This document shows positions 29,467 through 37,834 of a stretch of 43,247 nucleotides of DNA, piece after piece. The position numbers and the translations under genes are program-made. The notes beneath the pieces are model-generated. The model ran no database searches and was not told the DNA's origin. It saw nothing but the letters and a program-made list of their open reading frames with translations. The stretch is taken from contig JAFGUQ010000113.1 in the NCBI GenBank assembly GCA_016938455.1, positions 1 through 43,247 of the forward strand, read 5' to 3'. The stretch's first letter is position 1, and each line of letters opens with the position of its first letter. The stretch comes from Clostridia bacterium. GTDB taxonomy: Bacteria > Bacillota > Clostridia > DUPQ01.

Positions 29467-29814
29467 TTATAAAGCTCTGACACCTTCTTCACCAGTTCTG
29501 ATTTTAATGACATTTTCCACATCGTAAACAAATATCTTCCCGTCACCGATTTCACCGGTATACAGCACTTCCTTGGCTACTCTGATTACCTCAGACACAG
29601 GAACTTCACAAACGACAGTTTCCAGTTTGATTTTAGGTAATAGATTTATTTCAAGAGGAGCTCCTCTATAAAACTCTGTCTTACCTTTCTGTATGCCGCA
29701 TCCTAGCACCTGATAAACAGTCATCCCTGTTACACCGATTTCATTTAAAGCCTGTTTTAATGCTTCAAATTTTTCCGGTCTGGTAATGATATCTATTTTT
29801 GTCATTTTACTCAT
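29467..29814 (-). CDS. glnB: PII nitrogen regulatory protein
   Basis: KIDIITRPEKFEALKQALNEIGVTGMTVYQVLGCGIQKGKTEFYRG...GDGKIFVYDVENVIKIRTGEEG. Confidence 0.95.
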   Translation of the reverse strand: MSKMTKIDIITRPEKFEALKQALNEIGVTGMTVYQVLGCGIQKGKTEFYRGAPLEINLLPKIKLETVVCEVPVSEVIRVAKEVLYTGEIGDGKIFVYDVENVIKIRTGEEGVRAL

Positions 29815-29848
29815 CTCTTAATCCTCCTTCAACATCAGTCTATGTTTA

Positions 29849-31057
29849 TTATAATGAAATATAAGCAGAAATACCATGCTCAATTTTATCTATTCCATCA
29901 TCTTCCATTTCTTTGTCAATTCTTAAGCCGATTGTCTTTTTAATCGTATAGAATATTACAAATGAAATGGTCATGGCTACCGCTGCACAGATAGCAACCC
30001 CAACAATCTGTTTCCCCAAAAGGCTGATTCCTCCACCATAGAAAAGACCTTCTGTCACTGAAAACAAACCAACGAAAATTGTTCCTAAAGCTCCGCATAA
30101 CCCATGTACGGAAATGGCACCGACAGGATCATCGATTTTCAGTTTCTGGTCAATAAATTCTACCGAGAGCACCATCATAACACCGCATATTGTACCGATA
30201 ATAAGCGCACCGGTATAGTCCACCATCGAAGCACCCGCTGTAATACCAACCAGTCCGGCTAATGCTCCGTTTAAAGTCAATCCGGCATCTGGTTTACCAT
30301 ACTTTATTTTACTGAACACCAGTGCCGCTATGGTCGCAATGGATCCGCTCAGCAATGTGGTGATTGCAGCATGCAAAGTTGATGGTGATGTGATATCCAA
30401 TGTGCTTCCAGGATTAAAACCAAACCATCCGAACCATAGAATCAGTACCCCAAGTGCCGCAAGCGGAATATTATGCCCCGGGATAGCAGTCGCTTTGTTG
30501 TTTCTATATTTCCCTTTTCTAGGTCCTACCAGTTTTGCTCCTACCAGAGCACAGAATCCACCGACAGCATGAACTGCAGTTCCTCCGGCAAAATCAGTAA
30601 ATCCGAATTTCTGTAAAAAGCCACCACCCCATATCCAATGTCCTATCACAGGATATATCACAATGACTGCAAGCACACAGAATATGACATAAGCATTGAA
30701 TTTTGTTCTTTCAGCAACTGCTCCTGATACGATGGTAACGCAGGTAGCAGCAAAAATTGCCTGGAAAAAGAAATAGGATTCAAACATGACTCCACCCATG
30801 CTCTCCGGTTTGTTAACCAGAAAAAACAGATTGGTCCCGATGATTCCACCCGCATCTTTTCCATACATAAATGCAAACCCGATTGCAAAATAGATTGTTA
30901 CTCCAATGGCCACTGTAACAAAGTTTTTCATAATGATGTTAACCGCATTCTTTGATTGAGTAAACCCCACCTCAACCATGGAAAATCCGGCATGCATTAA
31001 AAACACCAGTACACTGGCAATGAGTACCCACATTGAATTTAAAATATAATCTGACAT
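29849..31057 (-). CDS. amtB: Ammonium transporter Amt
   Basis: GFSMVEVGFTQSKNAVNI, DFAGGTAVHAVGG, GWFGFNPGS, HGLCGALGTI. Confidence 0.97.
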   Translation of the reverse strand: MSDYILNSMWVLIASVLVFLMHAGFSMVEVGFTQSKNAVNIIMKNFVTVAIGVTIYFAIGFAFMYGKDAGGIIGTNLFFLVNKPESMGGVMFESYFFFQAIFAATCVTIVSGAVAERTKFNAYVIFCVLAVIVIYPVIGHWIWGGGFLQKFGFTDFAGGTAVHAVGGFCALVGAKLVGPRKGKYRNNKATAIPGHNIPLAALGVLILWFGWFGFNPGSTLDITSPSTLHAAITTLLSGSIATIAALVFSKIKYGKPDAGLTLNGALAGLVGITAGASMVDYTGALIIGTICGVMMVLSVEFIDQKLKIDDPVGAISVHGLCGALGTIFVGLFSVTEGLFYGGGISLLGKQIVGVAICAAVAMTISFVIFYTIKKTIGLRIDKEMEDDGIDKIEHGISAYISL

Positions 31058-31069
31058 CTTTCCTCCTTC

Positions 31070-31130
31070 AATGCAAAAAAAGACTACTTCCCTTCGTCAG
31101 GAATGCAGTCTTTGCATCATTGCATATTTA
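31070..31130 (-). promoter_or_regulatory. amtB leader with terminator-like hairpin and mutually exclusive alternative hairpin (candidate attenuator)
   Basis: Minus strand CAATGATGCAAAGACTGCATTCCTGACGAAGGGAAGTAGTCTTTTTTTGCATTGAAGGAGGAAAGATG: AAAGACT...AGTCTTTTTTT versus ATGCA-AAGAC-TGCAT. Confidence 0.55.
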
Positions 31131-31140
31131 ATTTACATGA

Positions 31141-31169
31141 ATTTTATCATATTTGTTAAGGTTAATCAA
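31141..31169 (-). promoter_or_regulatory. amtB promoter (candidate)
   Basis: Minus strand TTGATT (31164-31169), 17 nt, TAAAAT (31141-31146). Confidence 0.5.
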
Positions 31170-32058
31170 CCTGGAAAAAACTGAGCTGTTTCTGTTTCAC
31201 CCTCTCTTTGGAACGCGAAATGATGTCATGCATCTGATATAATATGCCATTATTTCTGCAGAGTTCTTCAAATTTCAGTCTTATTTTATGATGATCAGGA
31301 ATCTTACACTGATAGTTATTCCCGTAAAGTTCAATGTACTTTTCTTTATATCCTGGAAAATGACGGTCAAGCATGGCGTAAAGATATTCCCGGTTACCTT
31401 CTCTCATTGTAAATCCAAAGGAAGGATATATGAAATCAGCTCCACTCTTTTTTGCCATATCTACAATCTTGATGACATTTTCCATTGAGCCTGTAATCAT
31501 TGGTAAAAGCGGCATCATCAGCAACCCGCAGAAAACACCTTTTTCGGATAACTGTCTGATAGCATCTAGTCTTTCCGATGAAAGAGAAACATTCGGTTCA
31601 ATAAGTTTACTGATTTGATTATCACTTGAAGTAACAGTTACACAGACTATAACTGGAGATTTTTCCTGAATATCACTTAAAATGTCAATATCCCTTGTCA
31701 CAAGGTGACTCTTTGTCGCAATCCCTGTTCCAAAGCCATATTTATGCAGCAATACCAATGCTTGTCTGGTTAAACCTAGATTTTTCTCGAAGGGATTATA
31801 CGGATCAGACATGGAACCCGTTCCCACTACTCCTTTTTGCCTGATTGTCTTAAGTTGAGATTCTATGATACTGATGGCATCTTTTTTAATTCGTACCTGA
31901 TCAAAATTCTCAATCTGATAACAGAGACTTCGCGAATCACAGTAGATGCACCCATGAAGACATCCCTTATACAGGTTCATATTAAAATCATTGCCGAACC
32001 AGTACTCGGGATGTTTTTGTTTTGTGATGATTGTCTTTGCAGGTATTTCACTTATCAT
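31162..32058 (-). CDS. Radical SAM protein (SplB/Rv2578c-like)
   Basis: KGCLHGCIYCDSR (CxxxCxxC), TGSMSDPYNPFEK, TKSHLVTRDIDIL. Confidence 0.88.
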   Translation of the reverse strand: MISEIPAKTIITKQKHPEYWFGNDFNMNLYKGCLHGCIYCDSRSLCYQIENFDQVRIKKDAISIIESQLKTIRQKGVVGTGSMSDPYNPFEKNLGLTRQALVLLHKYGFGTGIATKSHLVTRDIDILSDIQEKSPVIVCVTVTSSDNQISKLIEPNVSLSSERLDAIRQLSEKGVFCGLLMMPLLPMITGSMENVIKIVDMAKKSGADFIYPSFGFTMREGNREYLYAMLDRHFPGYKEKYIELYGNNYQCKIPDHHKIRLKFEELCRNNGILYQMHDIISRSKERVKQKQLSFFQVD

Positions 32059-32075
32059 AACTATAGTATATCAGA

Positions 32076-33743
32076 TTATACAATGCCGATATAGTTGATG
32101 TCAGTGACAGAACTCCTTTTTATTTTCTTGGTTGATGTCTTTTCAAAAGGTTCATCAAAAATTGCTATATCCCTGATTTTCTTGGAAATCGGGAAATTTT
32201 TATTCATTTCCTTAATCTCATCTCTGATTAGGGTCTTGATGTCTTCTGCACTGGTTCCTTCTTCAATATTACTCATGTCAGGAACAATAAATGCTACAAT
32301 ATTAGTATCCGCCAGAATATCAATATCTTTTGTCGTGACAATGCTTTCTAAAATATATTTGCTGTTATTGATAACAGCCTCGATTTCTTCAGGATAAATG
32401 TTTTTTCCGTTTTTCGTCACGATGATATTTTTCTTTCTTCCAGTGATATAGCAGAATCCATCCTTGTCAATTCTTCCATAGTCTCCTGTAAACAGCCACC
32501 CGTCTCTGATGATTTCATTTGTAGCTTTCTCATTATTATAGTATCCTAACATCACATTGTCTCCTTTTGTGATGATTTCACCGATACCGTCGCTGTCAGG
32601 ACTGTCAATTTTAACTTCAACTCCCGGAATAGGAAGTCCAATGGAACTCAGCTTATTATACCCGACATGATTGACTGTCACCAGAGGAGCACATTCTGTC
32701 AGACCATAACCCTGTACCATATCAAATCCCATGGTGTCAAACGCTTTTGCAATTTTCGGATCAAGAGCAGATGCACCTGATACCAGTGTTTTCAGTCTGC
32801 CTCCGAATGTTTCATGGACATCATGGAATACTTTTCTCCTGACATCAATTCCAATCGCTTTTAAAAAACTTGTTACTTTTAAAGCGTTCTTCACTTTCGT
32901 CCCACCTTTCTTCATCACTTTTGCATAGATGCTTTCCAGTATCAGAGGAACAACCATGACGATGGAAGGTTTAGCGATTTTCATATCTTCTGCTATATAT
33001 TTCAACCCACGGCAATAGGTTATTTTAGCACTTTTAAAAAACATGTATAAAAATCCGCAAGTGCATTCATAGGTATGGTGAATAGGAAGGATAGATAATG
33101 CACTGTCCTCCTGAGTGATGTTCATAGCTGGTTCAGAACCATACATGACAGTCAGGATATTCCTATGGCAGAGCATGACTCCTTTTGGAATACCTGTCGT
33201 ACCTGATGTGAATATCAGCATTGACATCGCATTTTCATCAACTGGTAATCTGCTGTGTTCTTTATGTCCCGCTTCAACTAATTTTTGACCATCATCAATC
33301 AAATCATAGATATACAGGCTTTCATCATCCAGTTTGTCCATGCAAACATAATATTTGACACAACCTGCATTTTCCTTTACATAGGCAGCTACATCTTTAA
33401 ATTTTTCACTGTAAAAAAAAGCCTCTGAGTTAGAGCGGGTAATAAGGTTGGCTATTTCTTCTTTTGAAAGTTCCTTGTCAAGCGGAACAATGACACCAAG
33501 CCCGTTGACAGTGGACATATATGGGATGGTCCATTCATATCTGTTCTCGCCAAGTACCGCAATAAAACTGCCCCTCAAGCCCATATCAATCATTTTTTCA
33601 CCCAGATATTCAATATGATTGGCGTACTCTTGATAGGTGACATCCTTCAATCCGTTTTCTACAATGGTAGAAAACGCAACTCGATCAGGGATGTCTCTTA
33701 CTTTCTGTTCAACAATCTGCTTGATATTAATCATTTTTTCCAT
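32076..33743 (-). CDS. AMP-dependent synthetase (long-chain acyl-CoA synthetase-like)
   Basis: MLIFTSGTTGIPKGVMLCHRN, GYGLTECAPLV, GDYGRIDKDGFCYITGRKKNIIV. Confidence 0.92.
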   Translation of the reverse strand: MEKMINIKQIVEQKVRDIPDRVAFSTIVENGLKDVTYQEYANHIEYLGEKMIDMGLRGSFIAVLGENRYEWTIPYMSTVNGLGVIVPLDKELSKEEIANLITRSNSEAFFYSEKFKDVAAYVKENAGCVKYYVCMDKLDDESLYIYDLIDDGQKLVEAGHKEHSRLPVDENAMSMLIFTSGTTGIPKGVMLCHRNILTVMYGSEPAMNITQEDSALSILPIHHTYECTCGFLYMFFKSAKITYCRGLKYIAEDMKIAKPSIVMVVPLILESIYAKVMKKGGTKVKNALKVTSFLKAIGIDVRRKVFHDVHETFGGRLKTLVSGASALDPKIAKAFDTMGFDMVQGYGLTECAPLVTVNHVGYNKLSSIGLPIPGVEVKIDSPDSDGIGEIITKGDNVMLGYYNNEKATNEIIRDGWLFTGDYGRIDKDGFCYITGRKKNIIVTKNGKNIYPEEIEAVINNSKYILESIVTTKDIDILADTNIVAFIVPDMSNIEEGTSAEDIKTLIRDEIKEMNKNFPISKKIRDIAIFDEPFEKTSTKKIKRSSVTDINYIGIV

Positions 33744-33794
33744 AATACACTCCTTACAAAATATGAGTAGATAACAATTTATTACCTGCTCATA

Positions 33795-33823
33795 ATTTTA
33801 TCTGAAATAGCCAATTTTGTCAA
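33795..33823 (-). promoter_or_regulatory. Promoter of the acyl-CoA synthetase gene
   Basis: Minus strand TTGACA (33818-33823), 17 nt, TAAAAT (33795-33800). Confidence 0.7.
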
Positions 33824-33904
33824 CAATTCCCCCATTAAATTATACTATAGTTAATGTTTGCCAAACTGTTAAAGTAGCATTACATAAATATGTCGATGAT
33901 ATTA

Positions 33905-33941
33905 AAACAGGTATCTGATAAAAAAATGAATCAGATACCCG
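33905..33941 (-). terminator. Terminator of the DUF2089-DUF4097 operon
   Basis: Minus strand GGGTATCTGAT-TCATTTTTTT-ATCAGATACCTGTTTTAAT. Confidence 0.75.
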
Positions 33942-33966
33942 TTATATAAAGCAGATAAGTGAAAGT

Positions 33967-35340
33967 TTAAACGAAATCTACATTTCCCATCGAAGTTTTC
34001 AAGTCGATCACCATTTTTTTCTGACTGTCATACCCTTTTTTAAGGCTTCCTACATGTTCTTTCCCTTTAGCATGATAATCTTTAAAGTCACCTTTTACTT
34101 TTTGATTCTTTCCGACTGAAGCGATAAAATCAATTCTGACATCATCTCTGTTCTCCACCTTGATTGATCCATTGGAGGTTTTCAATTGAATGGATGCTTT
34201 TTCGCCAAGAGGAAGGAACTCACTGAATGTAATACCGGCATTGCTGGTAATGGCTTCATGAACATCTGATGAGTTTCTGAAACTTTTCACACTCCCGTTT
34301 GTTGTTCTCATGAATATCCTTTTAGCCGTACTTTCGGTATTGCTGATGGATCCATTGGTTGTCCCAAGTGTCATTTCAGTGCATTCATTTCCATTAGCCT
34401 TAACAGAACCATTAGTTGAAGTAATATTCAATACCTTGCATTTGTTTCGGTCGCTTAAGACTTTACCGTTTGTTGTATAAGCAATGATCTGGTCAGCTTT
34501 AATATCACTGACACTTATTCTTCCATTAGTGGAAGACACATTGACATCATTGGCTTCCAGATCTGCAGCTTCCACAAGCCCGTTGGTCGTTTTGAAAATC
34601 ATATCTCCATATTTCAATTCCGGCAAGAAAAGTTCAAGATCAACCCTTGTTCTGGTATAGATTTCGTCACCATTTCTAAACTGCATGTCAATCATCAGAT
34701 TACCATCATTTGAAATGACAATGTCTTTCATAACATCATCTGCATCTCTTTTTGATTTAATCATGAATATGGCATATGCTTCTTTATCAGTCTTACTGAC
34801 CTTAATGTTTCCATTTCTGTTTTTTATCGTGATCTGATGGTTACTCGCTACGTTGAATTCTCTTTCCCGTTTCACACTTTCACGCATATCAAATCCGAAG
34901 TTAAAGAAATCCCCAAAGTTCAGACCCTCAAGTTTTTCGTTGATTTTATCGCTGATCTCAGCTGAAAGCTCTTCTGCTTTCTGTCTGAAGTTCTCAGCTT
35001 TTTCTCTGAACTCGTCGCTTTCTGACCTTTTTTCTTCCGCTTTATCCCTGATTCTCTGAGCTTTCTCTTCCAGATCATCGAAATGATTCTTATATCCGTC
35101 TTCCAGTTTTTCTTCGAGAATCTCAGCTTCTGCTTCAAGTTTTTCTGCTTCCTCTTCCAGCTTTTCTGCTTCGATTTCAATTTCATCTGCTTCAAACTCG
35201 TAATCAACATCATACTTCTGTTTGCTATTTCTTACAGGTTCTTCTCCGTCTATGGCATCAATCAGTCTCAATGCATCGTCTGATGATATCTTACCATCTT
35301 CTAACATCTTTAAAATTTTCGCCTTTGCATAATTATCCAT
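33967..35340 (-). CDS. DUF4097-family beta-solenoid protein with N-terminal helical module and long Glu/Lys coiled coil
   Basis: Repeated (S/T)TNG motifs; N-terminal AKAKILKMLEDGKISSDDALRLIDAIDG; start at MDNYAK (35340) with GGAGG SD is preferred over the track start. Confidence 0.85.
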   Translation of the reverse strand: MDNYAKAKILKMLEDGKISSDDALRLIDAIDGEEPVRNSKQKYDVDYEFEADEIEIEAEKLEEEAEKLEAEAEILEEKLEDGYKNHFDDLEEKAQRIRDKAEEKRSESDEFREKAENFRQKAEELSAEISDKINEKLEGLNFGDFFNFGFDMRESVKREREFNVASNHQITIKNRNGNIKVSKTDKEAYAIFMIKSKRDADDVMKDIVISNDGNLMIDMQFRNGDEIYTRTRVDLELFLPELKYGDMIFKTTNGLVEAADLEANDVNVSSTNGRISVSDIKADQIIAYTTNGKVLSDRNKCKVLNITSTNGSVKANGNECTEMTLGTTNGSISNTESTAKRIFMRTTNGSVKSFRNSSDVHEAITSNAGITFSEFLPLGEKASIQLKTSNGSIKVENRDDVRIDFIASVGKNQKVKGDFKDYHAKGKEHVGSLKKGYDSQKKMVIDLKTSMGNVDFV

Positions 35341-35341
35341 T

Positions 35342-36547
35342 TTATAATCCTCCATCAAACCAATCTATATTTATCATTCCAATAAAAGTCTTTAATTTCA
35401 TTTCAGTCATTGAAGACTCTTTCTTATTATTTAAGCTATGCCCTGATGCTTTTATTATCCGATTACCGATTTTTTCTGATTTTACAGTCTTTACAGATGA
35501 ATCAGCGATTATGATCTGCCCGTTTTCTGTTCGAGCCTCAAACACCAGCTCTGAATCTCTGTTTGCAAGAACATTTATATCACCATTTCCGGACACTGCT
35601 TCTATTTCACATTTCGGGCTGTATTTTGTTGTCATATTGGTAAGAAAAACAGAACCGTTTGTGCTGGTCATTTTCATCAAATCACAAAATCCGTTAGCTA
35701 CTGTCAGATTACCATTTGTTGAATTCACAATCATACGACTGCTTTCCTGGTTCTTAAGCTTAATGAATCCATTAGTCGAGACTGCTGATACCTCATCATA
35801 AAAAGTATTGTTTTTTAATTCTATGTTTGAATTGGCACTCGTGACTTTCAGCGTCTCCCCTTTGCAGCCTGACAGTTCAACTCTTCCATTCGAAGTGGTA
35901 ACATTCAACCTGTCGCTTTGTATGTCCTCTCCTTCTATCCTCCCGTTAATTGTTGCCACTTCCAGAATTTTCGCCATGATTCCGCTGATTGTCACATTCT
36001 TGTTTCGCCCGATTAAAACCACTCTGTTTAAGTGTATAGCCGGTATATGTAAATCAACACCCACTGTTTTTTTGCAGGTTTTATCAAGTATGATATTCAA
36101 ATTGTTCTGGCTGCTGTTAAGTACAAGATATTCATTCAGTTTATTTTCTGTACTTTCATTATGTCTTATGAATAACAGCACTTCATCAGTTCCTTCATTC
36201 TGCTGATAAATATTTATCTTACCTGACACATCAACTTGAATCCCAGCATCATCATTAAGGATATACTTCATTTTTTTGACATGGAAAGGTTCTTTTCCGA
36301 AATCAGGGATATTCATGTCATCCATAAGCTGGTGTCCAATTCTGGCACCAAGCTGTCCCATGTTTTTTGACATCTCAGCCATCTGAGTTACGACATCCTT
36401 AATGGATCCTGTATCAAAATGAATTCCGTTTTTTACATCTTCATCAGAATCAGTCAGTGCACTGATCAGATTTGCAGCCTGTTCAGCAGTGATTTTATTA
36501 CTCCCCAGCATCTCAAGTATATGTTTTATTTCTTCCTTTTTGGCCAT
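35342..36547 (-). CDS. DUF4097-family beta-solenoid protein with N-terminal helical module
   Basis: ILEMLGSNKITAEQAANLISALTD N-terminus; VSTNGFIKLKNQESSRMIVNSTNGNLTVANG...STNGSVFL repeats. Confidence 0.85.
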   Translation of the reverse strand: MAKKEEIKHILEMLGSNKITAEQAANLISALTDSDEDVKNGIHFDTGSIKDVVTQMAEMSKNMGQLGARIGHQLMDDMNIPDFGKEPFHVKKMKYILNDDAGIQVDVSGKINIYQQNEGTDEVLLFIRHNESTENKLNEYLVLNSSQNNLNIILDKTCKKTVGVDLHIPAIHLNRVVLIGRNKNVTISGIMAKILEVATINGRIEGEDIQSDRLNVTTSNGRVELSGCKGETLKVTSANSNIELKNNTFYDEVSAVSTNGFIKLKNQESSRMIVNSTNGNLTVANGFCDLMKMTSTNGSVFLTNMTTKYSPKCEIEAVSGNGDINVLANRDSELVFEARTENGQIIIADSSVKTVKSEKIGNRIIKASGHSLNNKKESSMTEMKLKTFIGMINIDWFDGGL

Positions 36548-36553
36548 CTTATC

Positions 36554-36694
36554 CTACCTTAAATTCACGTTATAGCATGATGTATTAGGAACTTCTGAGC
36601 TGAATCTGGCAAACAGACAATCCGTAGACTGACATGAATTATTGATTCTGATTTCTCTGTTTTTCCTTTTCCCAATATAATTTGCTGATTTCAT
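36554..36694 (-). CDS. Small unannotated ORF, 46 aa, Cys-containing (MKSANYIGKRKNREIRINNSCQSTDCLFARFSSEVPNTSCYNVNLR)
   Basis: ATG at 36694 preceded by AGAGGTG about 6 nt upstream; stop TAG at 36554-36556, six nt before the DUF4097 ATG; fits exactly between DUF2089 and DUF4097. Confidence 0.6.
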   Translation of the reverse strand: MKSANYIGKRKNREIRINNSCQSTDCLFARFSSEVPNTSCYNVNLR

Positions 36695-36713
36695 TTTTTA
36701 ACACCTCTTTTTA

Positions 36714-37076
36714 TTACTTCTTCAAGATATTAATCGCTTCTTCAACCGTCATCTCGCCACTGTCAATACTTTCCAATATCTTCTTTCTTTTCTCATCTGG
36801 TTTTTCGTCACTTTCGAATCCAAGTGATTTAGCCACATCTTCTAATCTGCTTTTAACTGTAGGATAAGATATGTTCAGTTCTTTTTCCATTTCCTTGATG
36901 CTGCCTCTGCTTTTGATAAAAGCTTCTATGAATTGAAGTTGTTTCTCGTCAAGTTTGGAAAATTTGCTGACATAAAATTCACCAGTAAAATGAGTTTTAC
37001 ACTTATTACATTTCATATCTGTGACTATTAACTCGTCATCACATATCGGGCACTGTACTGGTACATAATTCTTCAT
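36714..37076 (-). CDS. DUF2089-family zinc-ribbon/HTH regulator with C-terminal helical module
   Basis: CPICDDELIVTDMKCNKCKTHF zinc ribbon, HTH (GSIKEMEKELNISYPTVKSRLEDVAKSLG), C-terminal ILESIDSGEMTVEEAINILKK. Confidence 0.88.
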   Translation of the reverse strand: MKNYVPVQCPICDDELIVTDMKCNKCKTHFTGEFYVSKFSKLDEKQLQFIEAFIKSRGSIKEMEKELNISYPTVKSRLEDVAKSLGFESDEKPDEKRKKILESIDSGEMTVEEAINILKK

Positions 37077-37117
37077 ATTCTTAACTCTCCTGTTAATATA
37101 TTTTAGTTTATATCTAC

Positions 37118-37146
37118 ATATTAAAACTTGATATTAATTTTGTCAA
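37118..37146 (-). promoter_or_regulatory. Promoter of the DUF2089 operon
   Basis: Minus strand TTGACA (37141-37146), 17 nt, TAATAT (37118-37123). Confidence 0.75.
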
Positions 37147-37185
37147 TACTTTTATTAATTATTTTAATATTTTATTAATTAAATT

Positions 37186-37214
37186 AAAAAAGGACCTTAA
37201 AAAGGTCCTTTATT
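37186..37214 (-). terminator. Rho-independent terminator after hpf
   Basis: Minus strand AAAGGACCTT-TTT-AAGGTCCTTTTTTAATTT. Confidence 0.85.
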
Positions 37215-37233
37215 TGCTATTTTATGTCAGTTT

Positions 37234-37761
37234 TTATACTTCAGGCTCGATTAATCCGAAATTACCATCTTTTCTTTTATAAACCACATTCGTCTGATCT
37301 GTATCTGCATTCAGGAAAATAAAGAACTGATGACCGACAAGATCCATCTGCAGCACAGCCTCCTCTACAGACATTGGTTTTATTGAAAATTTCTTGAGCT
37401 TTACAATTCTATGGGTGTTTTCCTCCACTTTATCCTCTGGTCCATCATTTGAAAAAGCTTCTGCATGAAATCGTTTTTCCAGTTTTGTTTTGTTTTTTCT
37501 GATTTGTCTTTCAATGATTTCAACCGCTTTATCGATAATCGTAAACATTTCATGGTTTTCTGCTTCAGCTCTAAAAATCATATTTCTATAATATATGGTT
37601 GCATCCAGAACTAACATGCTGCCTTTTTTTCTTTCTCCAAAAGTCAGGTGTGCTTCTGCTTCTCTTTGGAAAAATTTTTCAAGTTTTGTGAATTTTTTTG
37701 TTGCATAATCCTTCACATCGTCTTGAATCTCAATGTGTTTCCCACTAATTACAATCTTCAT
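37234..37761 (-). CDS. hpf: Long-form ribosome hibernation promoting factor
   Basis: MKIVISGKHIEIQDDVKDYATKKFTKLEKFF... plus C-terminal dimerisation domain KKFSIKPMSVEEAVLQMDLVGHQFFIFLNADTDQTNVVYKRKDGNFGLIEP. Confidence 0.95.
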   Translation of the reverse strand: MKIVISGKHIEIQDDVKDYATKKFTKLEKFFQREAEAHLTFGERKKGSMLVLDATIYYRNMIFRAEAENHEMFTIIDKAVEIIERQIRKNKTKLEKRFHAEAFSNDGPEDKVEENTHRIVKLKKFSIKPMSVEEAVLQMDLVGHQFFIFLNADTDQTNVVYKRKDGNFGLIEPEV

Positions 37762-37834
37762 CGTTTGTCTCCTTTCAAAAAAGAAATTTTTAAGATTATA
37801 TATTTATTATATACCCGTGTTTTTCGGTTTTCAA

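Noticed and set aside
31070-31130. Direct assignment of the amtB leader as a glnA-type glutamine riboswitch
   Set aside because: Only a GGAAGUA-like stretch is shared; the three-way junction and remaining conserved positions cannot be recognised by eye. Kept as an attenuator candidate requiring cmscan and covariation.
33820-33880. 16-aa upstream ORF (MGELLTKLAISDKIMSR) before the acyl-CoA synthetase gene
   Set aside because: It overlaps the predicted promoter core, so it is unlikely to be transcribed in full; probably coincidental.
34200-36000. DNA tandem repeats or CRISPR-like array in the DUF4097 genes
   Set aside because: The periodicity is at protein level (TNG solenoid units). Nucleotide copies are divergent, with no constant repeat and unique spacers.
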